Source of the DNA: Telopea speciosissima
Taxonomy: Eukaryota > Streptophyta > Magnoliopsida > Proteales > Proteaceae
Length of the DNA stretch: 64,000 nucleotides
Reading direction: 5' to 3'
NCBI RefSeq assembly: GCF_018873765.1
Contig: NC_057922.1
Coordinates: 17,311,563-17,375,562, forward strand
This document shows, in pieces, positions 44,234 to 56,961 of this stretch (position 1 is the stretch's first letter; every line of letters begins with the position of its first letter). The translations under genes were made by a program, and so were the position numbers. Below the pieces are notes generated by a model. That model was not told the DNA's origin and ran no database searches. It saw only the letters and a list, made by a program, of their open reading frames with translations.

Positions 44234-47200
44234 CTATTGTGAAATAGTTAACACTAATGGCTTTGGGATAGGTTTTCAGTCTGCAATCACAATAGTGGAA
44301 AGAAGATGAGTTGGTGATTATTATTACTTGCAATTAGAAAAAGTCCTGCTTGAAATTTAAACAACACCCAACTAATAATTTCGTCCCTAGTTTCTTTTCC
44401 CTTTTGTTTCTCCCCCCTAGTTTTGATGTATCATCTTTTGCCTTTGATTTCATTCCTTTTGATGATTGTTTTGTTTTCTTTTGTTGGGTCTAATCCAGCC
44501 TTTGTGGCTTTTGAATTTTTCCTTTCCCTCTTTATCTATTCACCCAAAAAAATTTCCAACCAGTGATTGGCTACCAGATTTGGTCTGATACAAGTGACCA
44601 GGAAGTTGAGGTTTGGGTTGGGGGTTGGACAATGAATGATAACCAATCACTAGATAGTTGAAGGTTAGAGATGGGGAATGGGAGGCTTTGTCAAGACAAG
44701 GATGTTATCACAAAATCTTCCCGAAGGTGGATTTTCGAAATTACAATTATTAGGCTTGGAATTTTTTTTTTGATAAGGAATTAGGCTTGGAATTCAAACC
44801 ATGAAAATGAGGTGTTAAATGTATAGTATCCTTAATTCTGCATGCTTTTGTCATAGAAAATCCATTTATTCTCTCTCTCTCTCTCTCTCTCTCTTTCAAA
44901 TGCTACCATAGACATGATTGATGAATTCCAATTTGACACAATAATAGACCGATTTGACCCAAGAGCCGACATTCATTTTAAAATCATCTAGATCTTTGTG
45001 TGTCTTTTAATGTGAAAAATAAGACAACAAACTTGAAATGTAAGACATGTCACCATCCTCATCTTCTGCTTTGGCCTTGTTCGCGTGTTGGACATGAAGA
45101 TGGAGACTGAAACTAAAACTTCCCCTTAGATTGAGGAGGGATAAGGGTTATTGCCAAATTACATTTTTAGTCCCATTAAATAACTAACTCCTAATGTTAT
45201 AAGGGTAAAAAAATTGTATAATTAATCATTTTTTTAAGAAGAAAGAATGTCACTCGATCATGCCAGATACACCGCCCCTGTGCTTAGGGGTGTACGAAAT
45301 GATCATCGCACGTCTGGTCATTTTTAGAATTTCAAAAAATACGACGATCATTTCACATACCCCTATATCAAGATACAAGAATGGCGTGCATGATATTCTT
45401 TTGTTTATAACCTTCTTGATTACAAAGAGATGCATCCAAAAATAAATTGATTAGCCCCTTAGTTAATGCAGTTCTTCCAAACCATTGGTTTTTTTTTTGT
45501 TTTTTCTTTCCACCATTGGTTTGGTAGGAGAAATGGTCACTTTCATTCTCAATAATGATACATAAGGTAATGTTGGACCAGTCTCATATGTACCAATTTT
45601 CCTTTTTTGCAGTGTTGAAAATTCAAATGGTGGCGGTTCCAAATTAAAAACGTTACGGCTGCCTTTTTCCTTTTTTGACACCCTAACTTTGACTGAAGTA
45701 GTTAAACGCTGAAATTGGAAGCTTCTGCATGTAGGATTTTACTGAGGTGAAAGGACAGATAAAAAGGTGGTCAGTCCTTTACACGTTTTTTGCAATTTGA
45801 AATTGGTTAACAATTATTGTGTATCACAAGTTCACAACACATTTTGGTGGAGGACTTGTGATTCATACTCCTCCACTTAAAAGGGTGTCAAAAACAAACA
45901 CAAACCGGGTATCAAAATCAAACATAAACCGCCATTTGTCGAAATTAAATCGAGTCGTTTACACTAAAATCAGTTTTGATTATAAAATCAAGATTATTTA
46001 ATTAAACGATTTAAAATGAATTGAACCATTTAAATTAACGATAAACCATTTAAATCAATTAATTTATATAGTAATTCTTTTTACAATCTTGTACATCTAG
46101 ACAATTTCCCCATTAAGTTATTTATGGTTAGAATAAGCAATTTTGATAAGAGTAAATAAATTCCACTAAAAAGTTTATGAGGCATTCAAATATTTTGAAT
46201 AAAAAAGTTTAAAATATATAAATAACTATAATCTTACAATTATTAAAAGAAAAAAATATAACAATAATCAATTCAAATATATATTTTTTTTGGGGTCTAT
46301 CCTACTCAAGGGTCCACAGGCCAACTACAAGCTTAGGGGGAAGGCTAAGACAAGCCAACAATCTACTACTAAGGGGGAGGAGGGGGGGCGGGGAGAGAGG
46401 GGTGCCTTTTTGGCACTATATGCAATCCAAGAGAGTCAATCCCTTGACCTCCTGGGGAGTATGCACTCAACTTACAATGCCTCCAACCAACCAAGCTAGC
46501 AATTGTTTGTAATAATCAATTCAATTCAACGTTAAGTTTACATTTACTTTAATATTAAAATTGAACCATATGATCCATCAATATTGTGTTTTTTAACAGA
46601 AATTTACCACAGAAATCAAAAGAAATATAGACAAATTGTCCATAAAATTTGTTGATAATCAAATATTTATGTCAAACAGATGAAACGATAAGTTTAAGAA
46701 TAATGTGCTTCCTTTACTAGTTCAAAGTCCAGTCTTTTTTTTTATTTTTTTATTTACATTGGTCCATATAAGACTGGTTTCTTATTTTGATTAATAAGAA
46801 TATTTGAATGATCAAAGAAATTCTAACCGTCAGATATGCACTGGAGAGGATTTATTTCCTTCCTTCTGATCGGGTCCACAGATAAAATTTATAAGGCACA
46901 AGCTTTTTCTACATCCCCACCCACTTCCCCAAAGAATGCTTTTATTAATTCGCCATGAAACTTCATGCTATAGGTTTAAAAAAAAATTCTGCTCAAAGGC
47001 ACAACATTAGATACGTTCATGTCATAATTAACAAGTCAAATTTTGATTAACTTTGACTTGGAATTTTATTTTTGATGAAAAAAAAAAAACTATTAAATTA
47101 ATTAAAGAGGTAATCTATAAAATGTTGTCAGTTATTATAGTTGGTGACCTTTTCTCCTAGCCTTAACGGCACACTTGTGCCCTATGAAAAAAACTAGCCT

Positions 47201-47263
47201 GTTTTCCTTCTTTATACATACATTCTTAGAAGTTTTCATTAGACAGAATCGGAGGGAATATCT

Positions 47264-47296
<33 letters not shown>

Positions 47297-48092
47297 CAAA
47301 CATTTCCCAAGACCATTTATTACAATTTCCTTGGGCAAGTCAGTCCACCACCTCCTGAGAATCCATCCATATAGTTAGTTACTTGTGAGAACCTGAATCA
47401 AGGCTGGACCGAGTTTTTGGGTTGGATCAGGTCGGGTTTTACAAACGTGATAAAATTATTTTTACCATTAGTTACAAAATTCATTTTTATCTACTTTTAA
47501 ATCTTGTGGATTTGTAACACTGTTAAGGGTACGGAGAACCTCCATAGATATTAATAAAGGGTTCCGCAATATATTTTGATTCATCATCACTTAATTAACT
47601 GTTTCGATTGACAAAATAAGGTGTTTACAGAATTCCCCTCTTTAATTGAGATTGGAGAAAAATGATTCAATGATATGCATCACTAGCTCAACACGTACTG
47701 TGGTTGAACATATAAATCTTGTCATTTCTCTCTCTTAAAAACATCAAACTTGCTTTCATTTACCTCATAGTATGACAAGCATTATTGCATTAATTTATGA
47801 AGGAATTTTATCACAAGGTAAAGAAGATAAGAGTAAGGTGCAACTAATACTCTTCAAAAAAATAAAGCTTCACCATCTAAAAGGATTATAAAGCTCGATC
47901 TTTCAGGAAAGTGTCGAATCTGGTTATTTCCTTCAAGTTAGAATATTTGCAAATGTAAGGGTCCATTCCATTTTTATATGGATAGTGAGTTATCCTCACC
48001 AGGGACTTCTACAGATTGTACATCAATTTTTGCTCTATATAACTTAATAAAATTTCCCCTTCCAAAAAGGGAAGAGGGAGGGAATGGGGGAC
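44234..48092. other. Intergenic DNA with scattered repeats
   Basis: A CT run at about 44870-44893; a foldback of family G texture near 45247-45395; AAACCGTTT/AAATCA-rich patches at 45880-46060 resembling the element at 53718; a GC-rich patch at 46295-46500 with CCCTTGACCTCCTGGGGAG that may be the 3' part of an unrecognised retroelement; a poly(A) tract near 47265-47294. No gene was recognised. Confidence 0.4.
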
Positions 48093-48098
48093 GTCCAG

Positions 48099-48215
48099 CG
48101 AACGGCTCCCAGCTATTCAGATGATATCCATTTTGTGGGATCATATGGATGGATTCCATCTGAACAGCTGAGAGCCATTCTCGTACGCTCACATACGTGA
48201 ACGTGAGCCCAATTG
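48099..48215. mobile_element. Hairpin MITE family H, truncated copy
   Basis: GAACGGCTCCCAGCTATTCA and its complement around CCATTTTGTGGGATCATATGG, then CTCGTACGCTCACATACGTG at the right. This is homologous to 24990-25141, but the outer left arm is missing and no target duplication is seen. Confidence 0.65.
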
Positions 48216-48322
48216 GGGGGGGGGGGTTTTGCAACGGAAAAAATTAAAAAATTAAAAAATTGAAAAATTGAAAAAGGAAAACTGAAGGCTGGCCTGGGCC
48301 TGAATCTAGATCCGGGCAAATA

Positions 48323-48353
<31 letters not shown>

Positions 48354-48931
48354 CATTTTTTCAGAGAGTCTTCTTCTTGTTCTACACCTCTCTCTCCCCA
48401 GAAACACACTCTAATAATTGATTTCTCCTTCGTCATCATCTTCTTGTTCTTCTCACTCCCTATGCAGAGAGACTATCTATATTTGTATTTTGCATGCAAG
48501 GACCCCCCCCCCCCCATGAATGTACATTTTGAAGTGTTTCCTAATGCTCGAGGCTTATTGGCCTATTATGCACATAGTTTGATCTCGTGTATTTCTCAAT
48601 CAATCCGTTTCCGTTTCTTTCTGATTTGTCATCCTAAAGGAGCACAGGAACTGCAGCAGTGAAACACCTAAGAAAGAAATACTCTTGTGTTTAGTTGTTA
48701 TAAGATAGGTTTAACAAACCCAACTTAGCTGACGGGAGTAAATGGAATTCTCAGTCTCCAGCTCCATTGCTTACGTTTTCCGTTAGTTCTTCAATTTTAA
48801 TAATAGTAACCCACTTGCTTTGACTTTTTCAATGTCGTTGTTCTCATTCAAGCGATCGAGAAACAATATGACAATTGACAACTTGGTGCCTATGGATTAA
48901 AATTCTCTCCAATTTTCTAAACGTACAGTGC

Positions 48932-49066
48932 GATGTAGTTCGGGACTGAGAGCTCGATACGTGGAAGATGCTAAATTCAACGGTACCAAACTCAATTGAC
49001 CTAGTTTTTTTTTTTTTTTCGCGCTGTTGAATTAACATCTTCCACGTGTCGAGATCTCAACCCCAC
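48932..49066. mobile_element. Hairpin element
   Basis: GAGAGCTCGATACGTGGAAG ... TTCAACGG pairs with the inverted TGTTGAATTAACATCTTCCACGTGTCGAGATCTC arm; a T tract lies in the loop region. Ends are approximate and no target duplication was identified. Confidence 0.5.
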
Positions 49067-49815
49067 ACTGAGTTATGCGGGGGTTTTCAACCATCGGTAG
49101 ACAAGAAGGATCACAAGCTAGCCTATGTTTGGAATAGCCACAATTCAAATTTCAAAAACTTATTACAATCAAATATTGGTTTGCATCCTTACATCTTTAG
49201 CCATTTGTCATTGTGTCTGTACATTATAATGTAGGTTATTTTTGGTATCATTTATGTTTTTGTTTATGACATACTAAAAAAATCACTGATGAAAATCATT
49301 TTTATAAAAAAATAAAACGGATTGGTAATTGTTGACATATTAGAATTGAGAATGAGAAATCGTTTGAAAATTACTTGTGTAAATAATTTTTTTAACATTT
49401 TTGAAGAGGTGGGGTTAAAATCTATATATAGTTAAAATTGTAAGTGTAGAGATTCCTGTCTTTCTCATAATGGGTTTTCATTGACGACATGGAGACAAAA
49501 GGAAAACTTCAGATTTTATAAAGGAAATGTATACGACGAGGTAGAAATCACAGGACCCAGTTTAGGGTTACCAATTAGCTCGAAGACCTCACATCAAGCC
49601 ATACCTACAAATCCCTTATCTATGTACTCTCTGATCCTACTGTTTCCTACACATTCCTTGACACTAGCCATGTTAGCACTTTGTGCAGTGGTAACAGGAG
49701 GAATTTCTGAACCAGCCTCTTATAGGGTGGGGTTGCAGGAAGGAGAAAGGACAGGAAGGCAGGGGTACGGTGAGGGTGGAGAGGATAGAGAGGAGAGGGC
49801 AGGGAGGGGTCGGTG

Positions 49816-49994
49816 TGGAATAATTATCACCTCCAATTCGCGGGCACCTTCAATTCTTCCAATTCCTCTAATAGGGGGGAGTGGATTCCACCTTGGGCAG
49901 TGTTTTCGGGCAGAGGGTAAAGTGGTCATTTCCACCCCCATGTGAGGAATTGGAGGAATTGAAAGGTGGCAGCGAATTGGAGGGGATAACGATT
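49816..49994. mobile_element. Foldback MITE family A, copy 4 (179 bp)
   Basis: TGGAATAATTATCACCTCCA on the left against GGAGGGGATAACGATT on the right, with an inner hairpin TTCCAATTCCTCTAATAGGG. Target duplication GGGTCGGTG (49807-49815) / GGGTCAGTG (49995-50003). Very similar to copy 2 at 2102. Confidence 0.8.
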
Positions 49995-50046
49995 GGGTCA
50001 GTGGGGCAGTTTGGGATGCAGCAATGGGTGCAGGTGGGATTGCAGG

Positions 50047-50078
<32 letters not shown>

Positions 50079-51011
50079 GTGTCAGGAGGTGCAGGAGGGA
50101 TTGTAAGAAGAATATGAAGGGAAAGGAGCAACTGGGCTTACAGGAAGAAGAAGGGGTTGGAGCTTGCCTTTCTAATAACAAAAGAATATGACTATTTTCG
50201 TTTTCAATTTTCAGACTTATGATGAGCACATGCTCTTCCGTTGTTGGTTTGATCTGAAACTTAACATGGTCTGTCCCTTTGTTAGGTACTTGATCGATAC
50301 GTCAAAAGCTCTAGAGTTGATGGAACACGTTAAATCAAGCCTTTGAGCCCGGCCCATTAGGCACATAACAACCTACAATATCATTTATGCCTCATCCAAT
50401 TTGCCCTGTGACAGATATTTGGGCCATTGAGATAGGCTTATCTCAACACCGTTGAAGAAAAAGATAGAGACTACATCTCATTGTCTGAAGTAAACCAGAA
50501 AGGCTAAAACATAAATTAAAACTTGCTAAAAGAAGCTTCAATGGAAATTGCTTTTGTGTTGAATGGACAAAAATTTTCATGCCCATTTATTTCTTTTATC
50601 CAATTATGTATACAAAATTAACTACTCTCACCCCTTCTATTTCCAAATCTTTATTATCTGTTCAACGTTTTTCTCAGGTGTTTATTTGGAATTTCACCCA
50701 TCTTTCTTTCTTGTCAAAGACCAAGTAACCCGGGCAACTATTCTTTCCGGACCGAGTAAAGGGACCTTTACATTGTTTTGTCTTTTCCACCTGTCTCTCC
50801 CACGGTCCATCTAGCACAACATACTTCCATTGATGTCTGGCATCATCGATTAGGGCATCCTCCCTCATGAATAGCTTCTTCGATTTATGTTATGCGTCAA
50901 CGGTCTCCCCTTTCATTTCTATTACTAAAGGACAGCTGGGATGATATGGATGGTAGAAGAAGAGGAAGAGGTAACCGAGAAATCAAACTTGGTAGACATT
51001 AAGGCAACTAA

Positions 51012-51223
51012 TGTGTAGGGACTTGACTCCTGTCTAGCCATGGCGGGAGCTGGACGGTCCAGCCCTACAAAACGACAGCAAATTCAGGGGTGGGGTGATC
51101 ATTTCACATGTGGGGCGAAGGTGAGACTCACCTATGAATTGACCAGCTCACCCTTGATTTTGCTGTAGTACGTTTAGCGGGGCTGGACGACCCAGCTCCC
51201 GCTACAGTTAGACAGAATCCTTT
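51012..51223. mobile_element. Foldback element with GCGGGAGCTGG arms
   Basis: TGTCTAGCCATGGCGGGAGC... pairs with the inverted ...GCTCCCGCTACAGTTAGACA. The same GCGGGAGCT / AGCTCCCGC theme occurs near 55550-55690 and 58560-58580. It lies in sequence absent from duplication unit 2, so it arrived after the duplication or was lost there. Confidence 0.6.
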
Positions 51224-51585
51224 TCCAAGAAGAAGGCACGCACAAGCACCCTTATTCGTGGGAGCAAGAGAGGGAAAAAAAAAAAAAAAAAAAAAACCCT
51301 AGTGTTGTGATACCATGATAGAATATAATATTTTCCACACAATTTCATCATGAAAGAAAGTATTCATTACATGGGACACCCAAGTCGTCCATGAGAAACC
51401 TAACATATGAGTGAGTCTTGAGAGACAAGTTATATAATATATAGAATCCTAGTTTGAGAAGGAAACCGAATAAAGAGTTCCCCATAAAGGGAAATCCCGT
51501 ATTCGGCCAATATGAATGTATTAATTAATTAAGAATCTGATGGATAAGAAGAAAGTAAATGGAGAGGGATACAAGAAGAGTTCTT

Positions 51586-52740
51586 TCAAACCCTAGAATG
51601 CAACCTAAGCATCTCCTTGGCCTTCTCCTTGGTCTTGAGGCTACAATCCACCAGAAGCACCAAACACAACTTGGAAACAACACCAACTTGCAGCATCTCC
51701 TGAAGAACACTTGAAGTCGCAGAGAACCTCGACACCAAATACAGTATCCTCACTCCTCTATCAGTGGCCACATGTGAAACCCTAACTATCTTCTTAGACA
51801 CCACGGCAATTCCAGCTCCGTGCTTTAACAACTCGGCTCTCCCTTCTGCGCATCCACATAGCTGATCCAACACCACCAACACCATCTCTGAATGTCTCTT
51901 CTCTGTCGTCTCTAGGAGCATCTCTATCAACACAGAAATTGCATCAGCTTCCACGGCTTTGATCCTGTTTCGACTCCATTGACAGAGTTCAACCATGATA
52001 TGTAATGAAGCCTTAGATGCCTCTTGCGAGATCTGGTCACGCAAAACGTTAACGATCTGAACAAAGTGTTCCACTCGCAAGGTCATCAGGTAAGTCGAAT
52101 CAGACAACTCGAACATGGATTTCAAAAGCAATGTAGCATAAGCACGAGATGTGTAGCTTCCATTTTGCAAAACCCGCATCATCAATCTCTCAATGAAATC
52201 ACCATTTCTGCTGAGCAGAAGTTTCTTGAGGCCAACCTCTGAGATCTCGAGACGGTGAAGAATGTATAGGGCTTCATCAGTACTGGGGCTTTCATTGTCC
52301 TCTTCTACAATTGAAGCCAAGAACTCAACTGCCCCTGCAGATTCCAAATATTTTCGGTTCCTCTCGCTTTCGTTGGCAATAGATCTGAGTCTTCGAAGGC
52401 ATCTCATCTGATGTTCGGGGGCCTTACCCTCGTTGAGGAGTTTGACGATCTGGGCTTCATCGATCGGAGGCTTCGGTGTTGGGATTCGTTCGATGGCATT
52501 GAGAGTGCACCATGATTGGATAAATCGTCGGAGAGTGTGGTTTGGGGTCATGAGATCCGTTTCTGACAATAATAAGGGTTGTCTTGTGACTGGGCACTTA
52601 TTGTTGTTGTTGCTGGAGAATATCCATTTCTCTATGGACTCCCGATCGTAAGTTATTCCGGAAGATACAGTCACCGGATCTCTCATGATTTCCTGGGAGA
52701 TCGGGCAGAGAAAGTAGGATGGAACATCCACTTCATCCAT
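51586..52740 (-). CDS. U-box/ARM E3 ubiquitin ligase, PUB22/23/24 type (copy 2), C-terminally truncated
   Basis: Single exon, 384 aa from the ATG at 52740 (MDEVDVPSYFLCPIS). U-box about residues 6-76 with LCPISQEIMRDPV, GITYDRESIEKW, CPVTRQ, MTPNHTLRRFIQSW; ARM-like helical repeats follow. The protein is about 88% identical to copy 3. It stops at LHSRV because TGG in copy 3 is TGA here; the following DNA still matches the lost tail (W...SSCIPLHLLSSYP in copy 3). The tail is also present in copy 1 at 40453, so the loss is derived. The U-box and ARM region are otherwise intact, so the product may still work; the effect of losing about 18 residues is unknown. W-box cores (TTGAC) and a minus-strand TATA-like TTATAAAA near 52912-52920 lie upstream. 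Confidence 0.92.
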   Translation of the reverse strand: MDEVDVPSYFLCPISQEIMRDPVTVSSGITYDRESIEKWIFSSNNNNKCPVTRQPLLLSETDLMTPNHTLRRFIQSWCTLNAIERIPTPKPPIDEAQIVKLLNEGKAPEHQMRCLRRLRSIANESERNRKYLESAGAVEFLASIVEEDNESPSTDEALYILHRLEISEVGLKKLLLSRNGDFIERLMMRVLQNGSYTSRAYATLLLKSMFELSDSTYLMTLRVEHFVQIVNVLRDQISQEASKASLHIMVELCQWSRNRIKAVEADAISVLIEMLLETTEKRHSEMVLVVLDQLCGCAEGRAELLKHGAGIAVVSKKIVRVSHVATDRGVRILYLVSRFSATSSVLQEMLQVGVVSKLCLVLLVDCSLKTKEKAKEMLRLHSRV

Positions 52741-52911
52741 CAAGATTTCCTCTAGAGATCTGGAGATCTAGTAACCGAGACGGATAGTTTAAACAAACGG
52801 AAACCCAGAAAGGTGAAGAAACGTTGAGTACTTTGATTGAAATTAGGAGATGATGAATTCGTTAAGAGTTTGCAGATGATCGGTTCGAGGAAGTTTGTGA
52901 TGGTTAGACCT

Positions 52912-52992
52912 GGTTTTATAATAGAGACTGGGAGATTCAAAATGGAGAAAGTCAAAACCTTTTTTTTTTTGACAAAAGGAGAAAGTCAAAAC
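52912..52992 (-). promoter_or_regulatory. Promoter of PUB copy 2: TATA-like box and repeated W-box 15-mer
   Basis: On the minus strand TTATAAAAC (about 52911-52920) is a TATA candidate. GGAGAAAGTCAAAAC occurs twice (52944-52958, 52978-52992), each with the inverted W-box core GTCAA, separated by a T tract and a further plus-strand TTGAC. WRKY binding is inferred from the motif only. Confidence 0.5.
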
Positions 52993-53717
52993 TCTTTAGT
53001 ATTATTAACCCAAAAAAAAAAAAAAATCTTCGAAACTTTTGTTTTTTTATTGTATGGGTGGGAGATTGCTTCCTACGTCTAGATGGTGAGACCGGATCAT
53101 GTCCTCGGACATGTACCGTCCGAGGCGCCTTCATGGCCACTTGCATGGGGATTTAAAGTCTCTCCAATTCCCCTACGGTACACGTCTAACATCTCACAAT
53201 CCAAGCTCCACCACCCCAATTTTTCTTTCTTTCATATAAGGCTTGGCATCGATGGATGTCATGTTTGCTGGGTGTCGACATTTCCACCCCTAAGGGCAGT
53301 GGATTACACCTTTAAAGAATTGGATAGAATTTTTCCCCTCACATGGAATCCACTCGTTCTCCTCGTTTGACAATGGTCATTAATGGAGTGAGGCTTTGCA
53401 AATCCTTCATTGCCTCTCCGTTTGACTTTTTCTCTCTAAAAACTTAAAAAAAAAGGTTTTCTCTCTCTCTCTCTCTAACTTGTGTCTATTGACTATTCTT
53501 TTCGAAGAATATTCGAACTTAAAATTTTGGTTCAACACTTTCTATTTTTCTACGTCAAGTCATCAAGCTTTCCTTATTTGTTGCTCTTCTTCTTTTTATT
53601 TTTATTTTTATTTTTAGTGTTCGTCTTTTGTTCATTTTGATCGATTCTGGGAATCCTCTCCCCCATCTTATTATGTCATTATAATGTGTTCTACATGATG
53701 AAGCGTATAGAAATATT

Positions 53718-54266
53718 TAAGGGTGTTAAATGGTTCGGTACAAGTTTTTTTTTAAAGTAAGATCAAAGTCAAACCATTTAATAAACAATTTTATATGTTA
53801 AAATCGAAACCATTTATAAATGGAAATGGTTTCAGTTTAATCGATTTTAAACTGTTTATAAGGATTTTTAATTTCTTTTTTATTCAAATGTCTGCATTTC
53901 ATTACATGTCTTTTAAATTTTTTTTTTATTGAAATGAAAGTATGAATTGAATACTTATATGTTTTTTTTTAAAACTTCAACAAAAAAAAAAAAAAGGTTT
54001 TCTTTAAATACTTTTTTATTTGTCACATTATATATTTAGGAATTACCATTAATGCTTAATTATTGTCATTAAATATTACTAATATTTGATTTGGTTTAAA
54101 TGGTTTTTTAAATGGTTTACCATCAATTTAAACGGTTCAGTTTAAACCGTTTGACTAAATGGTCTCAATTTTAAAATCAAACCAAACCATTTAGTAAACG
54201 GTTTCACGATTTCGGCATACACGACTCAGTTCGGTTTCGATTTTGATTTCATTTTGACACTCTTAA
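53718..54266. mobile_element. MITE-like element with AAGGGTGTTAAA / TTTGACACTCTT ends
   Basis: Left AAGGGTGTTAAATGGTTCGG, right end ATTTTGACACTCTT inverted. The interior is packed with 'AAATGGTTTAAAC' / 'AAACCATTTA' words. Similar texture at 45880-46060. Target duplication not found. Confidence 0.45.
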
Positions 54267-56131
54267 CCCACATTGCTTCCAAAGATAACAAAATTTAATC
54301 AACTCCTCATTGCTTTATGAGCTAGATGCCTAATAAAAAGAACAGGTATGATGCTTTAGTATAGGAAGAGAATAAGAAACACAGCTAGGGGAACAAGCAA
54401 GATACCCTTGATCAGATAAACCAAGGGGAGAAGAAAGAGAGGGGGTTGGATATTGAGGTCAGCAATCCAGCGATGCACATTCTGAAGCAAAGTTGGGTTT
54501 AGAAGAACCCCTCACCACACTATGGTTTTAATGTTGAATCTATCTAGCATATTTTTCTCTCATGCATATGGTCTAAGTGAATATGGATTGCAAGTCCTCT
54601 AGACTTGAGAACTGAGCTTATCTCCAATTCTTCTCCCATTAAGTCTCATCTTAAATCATGACGTGTATACCATATCAACTTGATTTCACCCCATTAGTAT
54701 TGCCACAAGACCTAGAGCCGCTTCATTTGGAATTTCTTTCAAAACTACAATTCAAGTTAAATATGCGTACCACTATTTTCTTGAACAATATTACCTACCA
54801 TCTACACTAATTTTCTTGTAATACCGCATACGAGCCATGTGCTAAAAAAAATTTATTGATTAATTTTGTTTAAAGAGAAAGACTTAGACTTAATTAGTTT
54901 TAATCACCTTAACGAGTTATGCCAAAAGCCACCACTAAACCTTCTGAGACATTCAAGAGTGACATTGAAGCGCTACATGGTCTCTTTTTTTTGTGGGTGC
55001 CCCCTTACATTGGAAAGTGGAGAATTTTACTTCCTTCGGTGGCTTGGTGAGAAATTGACAGGAAGAGGAGAGAGGTAACATGATGGCCGCCAAAACAGGC
55101 TTTTTCTTTGCATTAAATGGTGCCCACCCACCGCCGTAAATTGTCTTTCCTATTTTTAGCAGCCGCCGCAAATTGTCTTTCCTATTTTAGAAGATCTGAA
55201 TCCTTATAAAAGTAGTACATTTTTAGTAAATATAAATTGGCAACAGGTCTTGTAACGATTGTGTATACTGCACGGTCCTATTATCAAATTTATGCAAAAA
55301 AATTTTAAGAGCTCATGAATGTCAAATATTGATTTTGAATTCTTGGATTTAAACAAGGTCAAACTACCATATACGTTACTGACAAAGCCTTTCTTAATGT
55401 GTACTTAATCTGTTCATGCTTCAATCTTGAATTAGGAATTTAAGTACCTTAAGATTTAGCGGTTACTGAACCAATTAAATCCACGTTGGATAAAGTCTTC
55501 ATTAATCTTATTATGTGATGATTAATCAGAAAAAAAATCTTGTGCAATTGTGACGGGAGCTACAGATGCAGCACTGCTACATTTCAACAAAATCAAGGTT
55601 AAGATAGTTATTTCACAGGTGGGTCTCACCTGAACCTCACATATTTTGTGTGGTTTCGTGTTACACTTGTACAGCTCCCGCCACAGCTGCATCAGAACCA
55701 AGTCCTGGTTAATCGTGAAGGGGTCATAAATCATAATTGGATGGAATTAAGTTGGATAGCTGTCAACCTTTAGAAGTGAGCCGTATTTTGGAGAGTGACT
55801 GATCAGAGGGCTTTAATGGACAATAATAGCTTTGTCTTGCATTTTTTTCTCACTCTGTTTTCAGTAGACCTTTTGTAGTGGCACATCAATTGCAACACAT
55901 GTATCGATCAATTGGGCGAGTGTGACTACACACATGGAGATGACCTCTCTTCAATTCGTCTATCCTATCTTCTTGTGTAACCTTTCACTGGATGATTAGG
56001 TAAAGTTGTGGGCATTAATGTACTCTTGCACCTAATTGTGGAACCCATGCACATGACAGCAAGTCTCTCTCTCTCTCTCTCTACCACACAATTTTGATCC
56101 TTTAATTAAGATCCTTCCCTGCAATCTTATG
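54267..56131. other. Spacer between the duplicated PUB units
   Basis: No exon. A diverged GCGGGAGCT foldback lies at about 55550-55690, and a 24-bp direct repeat (GCCGCAAATTGTCTTTCCTA type) at 55133-55190. Short open frames here lack coding character. Confidence 0.4.
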
Positions 56132-56400
56132 TAGGGCTGTAGACGGATTGGATTCGGTTCAGATAGTGTTATATCTGCATTCGCATTCAATTAGCTATCG
56201 AATGAATTCGGATAGTACTAAAAGGATACAGACATGGATATAGATTGGATATTTTATCCGTTTACATGTAAATATAATTTTTTGGATAGTTATAGCCTAT
56301 CCGTATCCACATCCGTTTAATTTTCGAACAGATTTGAATAGTGCTAAACGGATACGAACACGGATACGAAAATGGATTTCGACGATTCATTTACATCCCT
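56132..56400. mobile_element. 269-bp MITE with CGGATTCGGATA repeats, copy 2
   Basis: TAGGGCTGTAGACGGATTGG on the left, CATTTACATCCCT on the right. The interior aligns throughout with 3945-4213 and has the same length. Target duplication AATCTTATG (56123-56131) / AGTCTTATG (56401-56409). Confidence 0.8.
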
Positions 56401-56961
56401 AGTCTTATGGAGTTATTATGGCTGGGCTATGGTTACGGTGTCCCTATTTCCAATATATACACATTAATAACACCTAATCAAATTTTATTTACGAATTAAT
56501 CTTTTTTATCCTTTTTTCTCTTAATTTCATGGAAAAAATTTTCATACACCGTCGTGTAAACCGTGTATATAAGAGAGTGGAAGTTTCAAAACATTAATTA
56601 ATGTGTGAGGATTTATGACTTTTCCATTTCTTTGTGTTTGAAATACTTTTTTTTTTGTTGGGGGAGGGAGGGGAGGTGGGTTGCGGAAAATATTTGGGCC
56701 ATTGAGATATACTTATCCCACTAGTTGTTGAGGAAAAGTTTGCCCTTTTTGATACCATACCTCATTGTTTGAATTGAACATAAATGAAAACTTGCTAAAA
56801 GAATTGAGGAAGCTTCAATGGAAATTGCTTTTCCATGACCATGTATTTCTTTTAGCCAATTTATAATGAATGTACAGAAAACTATAACTAACTAACTAAC
56901 TACTCTCACCTAGCTTCCCACTGTTTCTCTCTGTGTGTTTGTGAATTTACAAATTAATTAA

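Larger units (their letters stand above)
50410..53720. repeat. Segmental duplication unit 1 (contains PUB copy 2)
   Basis: Alignable with 56685-59190. Downstream flank: ATATTTGGGCCATTGAGATA and AAAACTTGCTAAAAGAA..GCTTCAATGGAAATTGCTTTT are present in both. Upstream flank: the promoter, TTTAGTATTATTAA, and TTTTCTACGT.AAGTC.TC.AGCTTTCCTT. Unit 1 carries about 0.9 kb of extra sequence (about 50640-51510), including a foldback element at about 51012-51223. Confidence 0.8.

Noticed and set aside
51525..51710. Small Cys-rich frame (and its twin at 56958-57143) overlapping the 3' ends of the PUB genes
   Set aside because: Present in both duplicates only because the DNA is duplicated; it is a shadow frame of the ARM-coding region.
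52741..52743. TTG upstream of the PUB copy 2 ATG as a start codon
   Set aside because: The ATG at 52740 aligns with the start of copy 3 and of the family; TTG starts are not expected here. The same reasoning moved the starts of PUB copy 1 (to 40453), copia gag (to 33029) and the hAT protein (to 61348).
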